DNA from: Glebionis coronaria
Lineage: Eukaryota > Streptophyta > Magnoliopsida > Asterales > Asteraceae
Reading direction: 5' to 3'
Length of the DNA: 64,000 bases
Assembly (NCBI GenBank): GCA_025667525.1
Contig: CM046875.1
Coordinates: 118,038,340-118,102,339, forward strand
Part shown: piece after piece, positions 34,001 through 43,936 of the stretch
Layout: each line of letters starts with the position of its first letter
Numbering within the stretch: position 1 is the stretch's first letter
Position numbers and translations under genes: made by a program
Notes under the pieces: generated by a model
Seen by the model: the letters and a program-made list of their open reading frames with translations, nothing else
What the model was told of the DNA's origin: nothing
Databases searched by the model: none

Positions 34001-34461
34001 TTTTAAGGCAAATGCCTATATTATGATTTTGATAAGGATTTGTATAAAATGACTTTGGCTATTTTATGGCCTATTACGATGATTTGTACAAAATGATTTT
34101 CGGTAATAATTTTATATCGATGTTATATTAATGGTTTTATTAAACTCTATGAATTCACTCGGCTTTATCGCTGACCTTTTCTTTTAACATGTTTTGTCTC
34201 AGGTACTTGAAGGTAATTCTCGGGAAGATGACAAGAATTCATGGCCCGCACTTAAATAATAATTTCCATTCAAATGCTTTGAAAAACTTGTATGAAATAC
34301 AATGACTTGGGACCTATGTAACTTTGATATTTATGAATGGAAATGCTTTATTATTAAACGACGTGATTTTTATGCGTTGTCTATGATGTGAGTAATGTGC
34401 TATCCCGTAACACCAACTAGTCTTCCGCTGAATTGAGTTGTATAAATTTGGGGGTGTTACA
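31045..34461 (+). repeat. Element G 3' LTR
   Basis: This 3,417-bp LTR starts TGTGACAATCCG and ends GGGGTGTTACA. Its last 1.8 kb matches the truncated 5' LTR. TATAAATA at 32998-33005 is the likely core promoter. Several GGGCCC/TGGGCT motifs lie about 30-80 bp upstream of it. Confidence 0.85.
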
Positions 34462-34525
34462 TAAACCGTGCTTTAAAATTAATGCATTGCATGAGGGCAT
34501 TGCAATGGTCAAGTGTAGGGGATTT
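34462..34525 (+). other. Element B internal 3' end with polypurine tract
   Basis: This corresponds to C at about 14600-14667 (GCATTGCATGAGG block, then GTGTAGGGGA at 34513-34522). It is all that remains of B's internal region downstream of the protease. Confidence 0.75.
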
Positions 34526-34595
34526 AATAAGTGTGAAAACACTTATCCTTTTTCCACTTATTTCCAATAATAACAAGACCAAAACGTGTATTTTA
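34526..34595 (+). repeat. Element B LTR start, truncated (+)
   Basis: The first 70 bp of a C-type LTR (AATAAGTGTGAAAACAC...) stop at GTGTATTTTAT, where the inverted junction motif begins. The same 70 bp recur inverted at 35335-35404. Confidence 0.78.
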
Positions 34596-34633
34596 TAAGC
34601 TATAAGCACAACGAGCTTATAGCTTATATCGTA
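34596..34633 (-). other. Junction motif at right inversion breakpoint (B)
   Basis: On the - strand it reads ACGATATAAGCTATAAGC then TCGTTGTGCTTAT, the same as 20594-20626. On the + strand it begins as a self-complementary AAGCTATAAGC...GCTTATAGCTT hairpin. Confidence 0.7.
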
Positions 34634-34946
34634 TGAAAGCTTAGTAAGGACCAAAAAGACTAACTTTTTAATCACTAAAACATCAAAATCAAACACTAAT
34701 AAAGGACTATTCGGATCAAAGATGAAGTTTCGGATCAAGGACAATAGCAAAATCAAGAAAGGTAGAAAGAGATAAAAGATTAAAAGCTAAAACTTGAACT
34801 TTTGATTAATGAAACTCTAATACAAAGATTAAACAAAGCTTAATTTGAAAGAAAATATGTAGTTTTAGTGGGAGAAAGTTAAACACTTTCTCTCTCTAAA
34901 ATGAAAACTAAAACAAGGAAAATTAAAACTAGCTAATGACTAACAA

Positions 34947-34969
34947 CCTCCTAATGTGTCATTAGGAGG
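34947..34969 (-). other. Conserved perfect hairpin after TATA box (B LTR)
   Basis: CCTCCTAATG-TGT-CATTAGGAGG. Both 10-base arms are identical to those in C, while the loop is the complement of C's. Confidence 0.75.
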
Positions 34970-34970
34970 G

Positions 34971-34978
34971 TATATATA
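34971..34978 (-). promoter_or_regulatory. TATA box of B LTR
   Basis: TATATATA on the - strand, one base before the conserved hairpin. The placement is the same as in C. Confidence 0.5.
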
Positions 34979-35404
34979 GGGAGTGGGGAATGCATGTATG
35001 CTTTCTTCTTTCTTTCTTTTCTTCTTGACTCGATCTAAATTCTTTGTCTTTCTCGATGTCGTCTCGGGATTTGAACTCGTCTTTTAATTTTCTTCTATAC
35101 TTAGACTTGAGTTCGTCGACTTCATTAAAATTCCGTCTTTAGACTTTTTCTTCGATAAATCTTCAGAATAGGCCTTGGACTTCCGTTCTTTTTGCACTCT
35201 TGATCTTTTGACTTCGTCTTTTCTTGTTTTCTTTGATAAAAGCCCGTGAAAGCCCGCGTTTTCTTCCTTTTTCGTCTTTTGGTCCTAAAACACAATAAAA
35301 ACACAAACCACGTATAATTCCGACTTTTACGACATAAAATACACGTTTTGGTCTTGTTATTATTGGAAATAAGTGGAAAAAGGATAAGTGTTTTCACACT
35401 TATT

Positions 35405-35409
35405 AGCTA
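35405..35409. other. Probable target-site duplication of B (right copy, AGCTA)
   Basis: Matches 19702-19706. Confidence 0.6.
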
Positions 35410-35576
35410 TGCAAATCGTAAATACGATGGCATATGCAACATTAGGATTAAAATAATAAGTAATCCAAACAAGTAGTATTAGTTAATACACAACCAAAAT
35501 AAAGTAAAAAGAAGAAAATGTTCAACATCACATTACATGTTTAGCAACATGTATAACTTGAAACAATTCAAAGTAT

Positions 35577-36800
35577 TCATCTTCTTTTCTTGCCCAATCC
35601 CTTGACCATGTTTCCCAAGTACTTGAATCCCTTCCTTGACTCAACCCGATGTTCATGTAATTCACCTCGATTCCTAAGATTTTCACGGTAGAGATGCTCC
35701 ATATTGAGATCTTCCGATACTTCACTAGAGGAATAATGAGGTGGAGGAGCTAAGTCTTCAAGTCCATCCACGAATGAGTTTGAGGATGGGTGGGAATTAC
35801 TCGAAGAGTTGAAATGAGAACTAGAACCTATGCCATTACCATCACTTGTTGGCATATAGGTGTCCTCATCATCCGGCTCTTGATGATAGGATTTTCGCGA
35901 ACCTCGATCACTTCTAGGCTTTCTTTCATATACCTCTTGAATAGGCAACATAACCCAATGAACCGGGTGAAAGAGAGAAAGGTCGAGGTGGGGAAAGTCA
36001 CGAACAACCCTTTTGAAAAGGCGAGTAAGAAGCATAGCGTAAGGGAGGTTTGTTTTAGGCTTGTGAATAGCATAATTGATCCGTTGAGCGATAAAATATG
36101 CCAAATTGTAATTGGTGTTGGTAAAGATGCAAAATAACATATGCACTAAACACGCCGGAACCTGATCCCGGTTTCCACCAAGACAAAACACATTTTCCCT
36201 AAGGATATTGGTCCATTGGACCATATTATCATTAAGGTCTCTTAAGAGAACCTCATGACGTTTCACCGAACGTACCTTAGTATGAAGGCTTCTTACAACG
36301 GGTCGATTACGCTTTTTGGAGACAATGTCAACAGTGTAGTCAAGATCAATTTCCGCATGATCATTTGGAGGATAATTGTTGGATTCAAGGAGAGCACTAA
36401 GCTTCCATTAATCCATGAAGCGACAAGTGCCTACAAATGGGACATCAAGAATTTGACCGAAGACTTCGAGAGAGTATTGTATGAGTTGACCATTCAAGAT
36501 GAACCTAACAAATATTCCATCATTGTTTTCAATGACGGAATATGTGCTAAAGAACTCCAATAGGAATCGCGGATAGATGTCTTCCTTAATGTGCGACAAA
36601 CAATCAAAACCAATGTTTTCAAACATAGATTTGATGTACACATAATCCCTAATATCCTTTTGGACAACTCTACCCTCATGAAAACAACGAGATTGAAGGG
36701 AGAAATAAGTATGAGAGAGATGTGTTGAGTGACAAAAGTCGAAAAGGTTAGGCATATATTGTTTAGTGAGTTGATGATACTTTTGGTATTGTGAAGGCAT
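35577..36800 (-). pseudogene. Element D ORF1-like protein, one premature stop
   Basis: A 407-codon frame starts at ATG 36800 (MPSQYQKYHQLTKQYMPNLF). A single TAA at 36408-36410 interrupts it after 130 codons, and the same frame reads on to the stop at 35577. The N-terminal third (IYPRFLLEFFSTYSV, FVRFILNGQLIQYSLEVFGQ) resembles the ATHILA ORF-1 / putative plant transposon proteins annotated in plant genomes. The middle (about 190-290) continues that fold (VRSVKRHEVLLRDLNDN, LAYFIAQRINYAI). The tail is Ser/Glu-rich and charged, ending in basic residues. Its function is unknown. It is unusual because such ORFs belong to gypsy-type elements, while D's ends are SIRE-like. An upstream TTTATTTAG/GT resembles a splice acceptor nine bases before the ATG. 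Confidence 0.7.
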
Positions 36801-38698
36801 GATTAGTACCTAAATAAACATAAGAAAATATATTTCCAATCACTCATATGAAAAATAAAATCAAAAATCAAAATATGAGAATGTGTTATATCAATTTCTT
36901 GACAAACAAAGGATTGAATCCATATCATTCTCATGTTCACAATGTATCTATTCCATTATTAACCAAGAACATATGAACTATGTTGGATCAACAATGGATT
37001 AGAACATTGGTTTTTCAAAACAATGTTTTTAGGTAAGCATTAACAATGCAATTACCTATTTGTTCATGGGTTCATCTCAATTCCATCTTTTAACCAAAAT
37101 CATTTAGCCAAAATTTGGATTTGTTCTACAAGTGGGTTTTAGTGAAATCTCAATGAATATGAACCTAAGGAATCATAGTAAAATAACCATGTCAACCCAT
37201 ATTCCTATTAAGGTTCTAATTCAATTTCAATTTTAAAAATCCCCAATTATGAAAGGATGAACCCTAGAACAAAATAGATGAAATTGAAAGAAAATACTTA
37301 CAATTAATTGATGTTTGATGAAGGATGAGTGAAACCCACAACTTGGAATCAATTAATTTGAGTGATTGAAGGTTTTTGAAGCTTCAACAATGGTGGAAAA
37401 AGGGGAACCCGACGGCTGTGTGTTTTTGGGAGAGAGAGGGTTTTGTTTGAAAAAGATTAAATAAATAAAACTGGCGCTCTAACAAGTTTTACTGCCCGCG
37501 GTTCCTTATCGATAGAGAACCGCGGGTTTGAACCGCCATAGATAAAGAACCGCCTAAGAGGCAGGTTTTTATCAACGAAATACGCCAAATTTTTGAAAAC
37601 CAAGTTTTCTAAAATACTTAAAAATATATCTTAAACCTTTTAGAATATCATTGGATCATCATAACACTAAGCAATATGCCTTAATGAAGGATTACGAGTT
37701 GAATCGAGATCGAAAAGAACCGAAACGAACAAACGACTACTCGTAGCAAAAAAGCAAAGTGGAGAGAAGTCAAGGGAAGTGAATCAAGACTAAGACCAAT
37801 GCTCAAGGGATTAATGACAATCTTCAAATCGTGGAGACGAAGAGCTTGTGTCATATATAGTGGTTTAAGACGTGCCTTTCCGGCGAAGTGTTAAACGGCT
37901 TTGGTAATGAATAAACACAAAGCAAATATTGATGCATAGACTAAGATCACTTTTAATAATAGTCTTAGTCTAAACCAAAATATGAGCAAGGTATTAATTC
38001 ACTTTCTCTCCCACAAAGGGCCTACTAACCGTATGGGTGCAAACCATGGATATCATGCTTGATACTTTAAGCTACTACTAACTCACTCTACATCACCATA
38101 GTGAGTCAAGTATCCAAGCAATAAAGGTTTGAGAGGATAAAATAAAAGAATCACAAACCACAAACAAATGTCAAGGCAAGGATGCCAAGAACAAGCACAT
38201 AGTCAAGTAATGATCAAAAGAATGATCAAAGGGCGTGTGGGAGAACGAAAGCGTACCTTGGCTACAAAGAGCATTCCAATCCATCAAGGAATCAATGCAA
38301 AACCCAACAATGACTATGATGAGTACTAAGTCTGCAAGGACTAGTATCATTCCCAATCATCTTGATATCATGATTCAAAGATGTTGAAGATCAATGAAGA
38401 TGAGCCTTCTACAAGTGCAAGTAACTCAATCCACAACCAATTAAATGATTGATCTTCATGAGTACCTACACAAAGCAAGATGCAAACTAGTAGATACATT
38501 TCAAGAGTAGATCTAAAATTGCATAAAAGCTACTAATCTAAGAGGGATGCAATATTACCAATTAAAAGACCTATTTTCCAAAAAAATAGTTTTGACCAAA
38601 GAGAAACTTTAGTACAACTTGACCTTCTAATTTTAGGAGACAATGGATCGATCCAAGTTTTAAAGTACAATATACTTCAAAGGTCTTGAGTGACCATC
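36801..38698 (-). other. Element D leader with internal promoter-like block
   Basis: Non-coding DNA between the primer site and ORF1. In - strand order it contains palindrome block 3 (37495-37555), an AT-rich TTTATTTATT, a CT-rich tract (about 37428-37444), then TTGTAAGTATTTTC (a donor-like GTAAGT near 37303), and an acceptor-like site just before ORF1. This resembles a gene with its own promoter and a 5'-UTR intron (inference). Confidence 0.45.
37495..37555. repeat. GCGGTTCCTTA palindrome block 3 (D)
   Basis: CCGCGGTTCCTTATCGATAG followed by AGAACCGCGG forms a 9-bp GC-rich stem. A second AAAGAACCGCC copy lies 30 bp on. The block is about 700 bp upstream of ORF1. Confidence 0.8.
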
Positions 38699-38710
38699 GC
38701 TCTGATACCA
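38699..38710 (-). other. Element D primer-binding site (tRNA-iMet)
   Basis: On the - strand TGGTATCAGAGC is the exact initiator-Met complement, two bases after the LTR terminus. Confidence 0.88.
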
Positions 38711-39059
38711 ATTGTAGAAACTAGAAGGGGCGGTTGAATAGTTTCTCTTCGATTACTCACCTAATTAAAATTACTTTCAATTAGGTTTGTATCAAAACTA
38801 TCTTTTACTTGAAGCTAAGTTGCATAATGATTAGGTTCAATTCAAATGCATTAGCAATGGTAATAGGTAAGTGTAATGATAATGAAATAAGTAAAGAGTA
38901 AGGAAAGAGACAACCTAATGAGAAGACACCAAGATTTATAGTGGTTCGAAAACGAGGCTCTATCCTTGTTTCTACTCCACTCCTCGAGTACACCTACTCG
39001 AGATTTCCACTATATCCACAAGCTCCCTTCTTGGCGGAGAAAACCTTACACCGTCGCTT

Positions 39060-39295
39060 ACATTATTTTCCGACACTAAGCTAAATGTCGAGACCTAATC
39101 TTTAGCTAGGACCAATCTATACAACGTTGCCTACTTTACAATTTAACGACACAAGGCTAGATGTCGAGTTCTAATCTCAAGGTAGAACCAATCTTCACGA
39201 CGTTGCCTACTTCACCATTTTACGACACAAGGCTAGATGTCGAGTTCTAATCCAAAGTTATAACCAATCTTCACGAATCTTCACTTTGAAGCTAA
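39060..39295 (-). repeat. Imperfect tandem repeat in D LTR
   Basis: Three units of about 80 bp contain ACGACACAAGGCTAGATGTC, with TAGAACCAATCT and ACGTTGCCTACTT. The first unit is more diverged. Confidence 0.7.
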
Positions 39296-39806
39296 GTGAG
39301 AACTTCACACAACACAACTACTAATCACTTTCAAGTTTAGTGAGAAATCACAAGACACAACCACATCACTTTATAGTTTAGTGAGAACTACTACACAATC
39401 TATTACAACTCAACTAGACATATCCAAGTACACACATGTAGCTTGGATCTACACAACATAAATCCAAGCAAACACATATGCAATGGATGTACGCAACAAA
39501 TCCAAGTAGTCATAAATAGCTTGGATAAACACAACTAGTCCAAGTATTCATAAATACAATGGATTAACATAAAACAAAAAGGCTAACATGATGAGTATGA
39601 CTAATTCATGGATTAATCTTTATCACAACACTAGTGAGTGAGTGATCTTCTCTTTGGACAAGGTAAAGGAGGGGATCAATAGGATAATCATATGTAAACA
39701 TACTTAACACATTAAGTGGTCATTTACTAATGATTATGCTATAGAAAAGAGAAAGGGGGCTGAGAAAAAGTCCAAAAAGGGTTATTGGAAAATGAGATTT
39801 GATCCA

Positions 39807-39815
39807 CTATTTATA
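39807..39815 (-). promoter_or_regulatory. TATA box of D LTR
   Basis: TATAAATAG on the - strand, with palindrome block 4 ending about 27 bp upstream. Confidence 0.6.
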
Positions 39816-39841
39816 GGAGACAAAGTGCAACGGCTAGCTGG

Positions 39842-39890
39842 GCACGGTTCCTTATCTAGCCCGGCGGTTCCTTATCGCTAAAGAACCGCA
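39842..39890. repeat. GCGGTTCCTTA palindrome block 4 (D LTR)
   Basis: CGGTTCCTTATCTAGCCCGG is followed by GGCGGTTCCTTATCGC and AAAGAACCGC. It is the only block located in the LTR, and it sits in the proximal promoter. Confidence 0.8.
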
Positions 39891-40292
39891 TAGCTATTTA
39901 AAGGACCTCCGAGTAGACTACGCTCCGATTTTGTCTTTTAGTGAGGTAGGAATATCTGAGGTTTTTAAACCTTCAAAGGATATTCTTATGGCATATGAAA
40001 TATGCCATTTTCAAATTTACATTTTCCATTTTAATAAAATATTTTCTTAAAAAGAAAGTTTATTAAAAAATCTTTTGTCATATTAACAAAAGTGAGATTT
40101 AAGGATAATCACTTTGATGATCACTAAGTATGATTAAGAAAAGTTAGTGATATGATTATTACCTTGATGATAGTGTTAGTTAAATAATTCGTTTTGTGTT
40201 TTACACTAAATGTGTTGTATAGTTTGTTGTGATCAAAACTAAGAAAGACTAGTTAACACTAATAATGTTTTTAGGCATCATTTGCATTAACA

Positions 40293-41041
40293 AATATAAT
40301 GGCATCTGGTGCATGGCTTTTCTTTGTCAGAAAATATACCCTGGTGTACCTAGAGTACTCATCAACAATGACAAGTGTATATTTTTCATGACAAATGGCC
40401 CTAGGTGATACTGGGCCGAATAAGTCTATGTGAAGCAAATGAAGACTTCCTTTGATTGAGAAAGTTTACTTTGTTTTGAAACGGGCCCTATGGTGCTTCC
40501 CTTTTTCACATGCTGAGCATGGTTTGTCCTTGGAATAGAAAAGTAAAGGAAGACCAATAACAAGATTTTGTTTTACCAGCAGAGTTATTGTTTTGAAATT
40601 AAGATGTGAGAGCCTCTTATGCTAAATCTATTTGGTAATGTTGGAAGCTTTAGTAAAGAAACATGTCTCCTGAGTAGAGTTCATGTTCATGACATAAACA
40701 TATTTGACTATGGGAGCAATCATCACAATTTTATGATTGGAGTTGAAGATTGTACCTTTTTTGTCATCAAACAGCACAAGATACTTTGCATCACAAAGTT
40801 GACTGATGCTGATGAGGTTGTACTTCAATCCATTTACATATGCTACCCTTGAGAAAACTATACCATTGCATTTTACTGAACCAAATCCTTCAGTAGTAGC
40901 TGATGAGTTATTACCAAAAACAACTTTAGGACCTTGTTCCTCCTTATACTTGTGCAGATAACTTTTGGTGCCAATCATATGCCTTGAGCAGCCACTATCT
41001 AGGTACCAAATAAGCTTCCTGAGATCACACTGCACAAGTTA
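40293..41041 (-). pseudogene. Element F protease and integrase N-terminus, truncated by D
   Basis: Residues LIWYLDSGCSRHM carry the Copia protease catalytic D-S-G. The downstream YNLISISQLCD block is the usual GAG-pre-integrase boundary. The ORF from 41035 ends at 40628, then different frames give CSACEKGKHH, the zinc-binding start of integrase, and a degraded HIDLFG-type block (SST-TYSAQYHLGPF). D's LTR begins at 40292, before the integrase catalytic core. Homology is to the Copia pol family often labelled TNT 1-94. Non-functional. Confidence 0.8.
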
Positions 41042-41149
41042 AGGAAACGGTTAGTTTTATTTTGAAACACACCTTTGTTGGGTGGGGGTTTTAGATCTAA
41101 AGGGTCCTCTTGATGAGGATGTGTGTGATTGCTCAGAAGAAGAAGAGGT

Positions 41150-41760
41150 CTAAACAGCTTTTGCTTTCTTGGCTTGGAGGGCTTCACCTCTTCTGAACCA
41201 CTCTATGTGATTGTGATCAGATGTAGTGTGGACATTGCTTCCACAGGTTTCACAACATTTGGTAATAGAGTTTGGGTTTCTTGGTTTAATACCTCTTCTG
41301 AGTGAGATAATTCGATTATGTCCATGAGTGTCATGGTCATAACTTCCAAAAATATTACAAACAGGGTAATAGTGGCAGTCATTTGAGTGATGATTGCCCA
41401 TACCATAATGAATACATTGTGGGAAAGGCATATTTCGCCTGGAATGAGATGCTTCAATATTGTGAGCATCATCACTAGTTTTGGTCAGCATATACTGAGT
41501 ATGTTCACAAGTGCGATGATCAGTCCTCTCACATTTAGTTCAATAAATCACTCTTATTTTTAGGCAAGTTTCAGTGAGACGGTTGTTTAGACCACATAAA
41601 TCACAAGCCCTTTTAAATTGTGTCTTGTACTTGAAATGAGGAGAGTCTGAAGGTTCATCTCTGAATCGTGTTGGTGTTTGTTGTTGCCTGAGTTGCAATT
41701 TGAGATCATTGATCTCTTGCATGACAAGAGACATTCTCCAATTCTTCCTAAGATCTAGCA
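41150..41760 (-). pseudogene. Element F gag C-terminal zinc-knuckle array
   Basis: Two frames give Cys/His clusters: CDLCGLNNRLTETC in the upstream frame (41540-41761), then CIHYGMGNHHSNDC, CNIFGSYDHDTHGH and CCETCGSNVHTTSDH in the downstream frame (41150-41491). These match the repeated CxxC...H...H/C units seen in large SIRE-type Gag proteins. Several Cys are replaced (CIHYG for CxxCG), and a frameshift separates the two parts. They would have bound RNA or shaped Gag assembly. Confidence 0.7.
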
Positions 41761-42310
41761 TTCTTCAGTTTATTTGTTGAAACTGAAGAGGTAGTTCCCA
41801 TATGTGAACCTTCAGTAGGAGCTGAAGAGTTTTTTGAAGTGTCAATATTGACATGTTTGGAAGAACTACCTTTGTGTGTAGTGCGAGACTTGATGATTGA
41901 CTAGATTGATTTGGGTCCAATTGAGGGTTCAACACCAACCAGCTTCTCCAAAGGAGGAAGTATCATCTGAGTCATCGTCAGTGACTGAGGACCCAACAGG
42001 TTCTGAAGAGTCAGCATTTGCTTGAAACTCAGGAAAAAGGATTCGTCTAGTGTCATGATTGGGTAAATTCTCTTCACCTGACCTTACAACATCAGGGATC
42101 GAGCTACCATCCTCGTTTGAGGCTTTGACAAAGACAATAGAGTTGGTGCTGGAGGATCCTTCAGAGCGTTTTCCTCTTTTGAGCAGGAATTTGTTTATTG
42201 ATGCATTGATTTACCCTATCAGAGTTTTTAAGCCAAGATTTAACAATATCTTTTACTTCTTTTAGTTCAACTCTTAGGGAGTTATTTTCATCAAGAATTT
42301 CTTTGTTCAA
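41761..42310 (-). other. Element F gag linker, decayed
   Basis: This joins the coiled-coil part of Gag to the zinc-knuckle array. Translation gives Ser/Glu-rich fragments in mixed frames, consistent with the variable linker of SIRE-type Gag. No single open frame is present. Confidence 0.5.
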
Positions 42311-43830
42311 TTATTGAAAAGTAAGAATGTCAAGTTTAGCATCTTTTAGCTCTATTTGCTTACTTTCAAAATCTTCAAGTTTTAGAACAAGTTCATAATA
42401 TTTTTCAAGCAAATTGTTTCTATGTTCTTCAACAAACTTTAGATCAATACACAGGTAATCAAAGACAAATTTAATATCATCTTTATCTTCTAATTCAAGA
42501 AGGGTTTGTACCTTTTTTATTGTGATATTGACCCATTCACCATTTCTGGCACTTTCTCTGGCCACAACATTGGAGTTAGACCCTTCATCATCAGCAAGTG
42601 CCATCAGCACTTTTACATTGACCAGTTCATCATCATCTGAAGAAACATCTTCTTCATCCCATTCATATGCTTCAGCAACAAGCCCCTTGTTCTTGTCTTG
42701 CTTGGGAGCCTTGGAGGAAGAACTTTCAGTGCTCATGAGGGCCAGTCTAGCTTTGATTTCTCTGTATTTGGCCTCAAAATCTTTTGTTGGTCGAAGTTTA
42801 ACCCTTTTTTTCTTAAATGAAGTAGAATCAATTTGTTTTGGTTGAAATGATGATTGACCAGATGCCTTGACTGAGCTGGTGAGGAATAGGAAGGGATAGA
42901 TGTTTTGGAGTAACAATCCCTAGCATAGTGACTAGTCTTCCCACATTTGTAGCATTTAGTCTCAACTGAAGCTTTTGTGGTGCTAGAGAACTTGCCTCCT
43001 TTTCTGAAGAACCTTCTAGACTTGGCCAGAAGTGCTCTTTCATGAAATTCCTCTTTGAGGTCCTTTAGATATTCCTCACCAGTTCCATTGTCTTCCTCAT
43101 CATCAGGACTATCTTGGTAGTATTACATGACAGACTCACTGAAGAAGGCTGTAGACAATGGTGTTGCAATGGTTAATGCTTTACTCTTGCTTGAGCCTTC
43201 ATAAATCCTATCAACTAGGTTTTCTTCATATTTGAGTTTCCCAAAAAGAGAGGCCAGATCACAATCTTTAATGTGATTAGCATTTCTCAAGATTTGGCAG
43301 AAACTGAGCCACTTCTTTGGCAATGCATTAACAAAAACTGTGTTGATTTCAAGTTTTGAAAGCTCAACACCATCATTCACAAGTTCATTCATCAGTGCTT
43401 TGTATCTGGTGAATGTCTGTATGAGGGTTTCCCCTTCTTTGTGCTTGGAGGTGTTGTATTGTAGCTTTAAATCCATGATTCTGATTTCTTTCACATCGGA
43501 GGGTCCCTCATGGTAAAGAATAAGGTCCTCCCATGTAGACTTGGCTTTTTTTGCAATTTACAACAGAATTCATTTGGTCATCTGGAAGCACAGACATGAT
43601 GAGACTTTTGAGACGCTGATCTAGGTTAGCAGATTTTCTCTCATCAGCAGTCCATTGTACTTCAGGTTTCTTATTGTCCCCAACCATGGGAACAAAAGGA
43701 CCATTTTCAATGATTGCAAGAAAATGAGAGTCAATCCCAACCATTGGACAAGAAACCTCTTCTTCCAATTTATAAAATTTGCTACCTCTAGTACAGGAGA
43801 AGCATTGAGTTGGCCACCCCTATATTATAG
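42311..43830 (-). pseudogene. Element F gag (UBN2-type), frameshifted
   Basis: Fragments in order: VLEVANFINWKKRF (about 43800), then after a frameshift FLAIIENGPFVPM and EVQWTADERKSANLDQRLKS (43508-43768). Next comes the UBN2-type core with RIMDLKLQYNTSKHKEGETL and LPKKWLSFCQILRNANH (43123-43494). Then a CCHC knuckle CYKCGKTSHYARDC (about 42915-42960, frame of its own), and an acidic/coiled-coil part (AYEWDEEDVSSDDDE, LMALADDEG, 42311-42916). At least three frameshifts break it. It is the gag of a SIRE/TNT1-94-like Copia element. Confidence 0.8.
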
Positions 43831-43922
43831 GGTTTGTGGTATAACTTGAGCCATTTTTGGATCTTGATTTGAAAACTTTTAAACGAGCAGTTTAATAAAA
43901 TAAGAGTTTACCTAATCAAACT

Positions 43923-43934
43923 GCTCTAATACCA
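43923..43934 (-). other. Element F primer-binding site (degenerate iMet)
   Basis: On the - strand TGGTATTAGAGC, one mismatch from TGGTATCAGAGC, two bases after the LTR end. Confidence 0.7.
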
Positions 43935-43936
43935 CT

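Larger units (their letters stand above)
23944..34461 (+). mobile_element. Element G: decayed chromovirus (Tekay-like Ty3-gypsy)
   Basis: G has a 5' LTR lacking its first ~1.6 kb, a primer site, a 5.3-kb decayed pol region, a purine tract and a complete 3.4-kb 3' LTR. The LTRs (TGTGACA...GTTACA) differ by about 2% over their shared 1.82 kb. Pol contains recognisable RT, integrase and C-terminal fragments, all riddled with stops and frameshifts. Its right end lies in B's internal region just before B's purine tract. Confidence 0.82.
19707..35404. mobile_element. Element B: internally inverted Athila/Tat-like element carrying G
   Basis: B has LTR ends facing outward in - orientation, yet its primer site, gag and purine tract read on the + strand. 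Order: 3' half LTR (-), junction motif, 3' half LTR (+), primer site, gag, element G, purine tract, first 70 bp of LTR (+), junction motif inverted, 5' half LTR (-). Compared with the colinear LTR of C, inverting 20594-34633 restores one complete - strand LTR and an element whose other LTR lacks about 0.7 kb. RT and integrase are missing. The strand is given as undefined because the parts disagree. Confidence 0.72.
34634..35404 (-). repeat. Element B 5' half of LTR (inverted)
   Basis: This matches 14668-15425 of C's LTR as reverse complement, including a TATA box (34971-34978) and the post-TATA hairpin. It ends at the LTR terminus AATAAGTG (35397-35404 on the + strand), followed by AGCTA. Confidence 0.82.
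35405..40292 (-). mobile_element. Element D, 5' part (ORF1, leader, 5' LTR)
   Basis: D continues to the right of B. In transcription order (- strand) it has the 5' LTR, a tRNA-iMet primer site, a ~1.9-kb leader with a promoter-like block, and an ORF1-like gene. Its right end lies in F's integrase-coding region at 40293. No gag, RT or integrase is seen. Confidence 0.75.
38713..40292 (-). repeat. Element D 5' LTR
   Basis: A 1,580-bp LTR. On the - strand it starts TGTTAATGCAAATG and ends TTTCTACA. It includes TATAAATAG (39807-39815) and palindrome block 4 directly upstream of it. The imperfect repeats at 39060-39290 (CGACACAAGGCTAGATGTCG units) are part of the LTR. Confidence 0.85.

Noticed and set aside
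36255..36563. 102-codon + strand ORF
   Set aside because: Antisense to the ORF1-like frame, which has recognisable similarity on the - strand.
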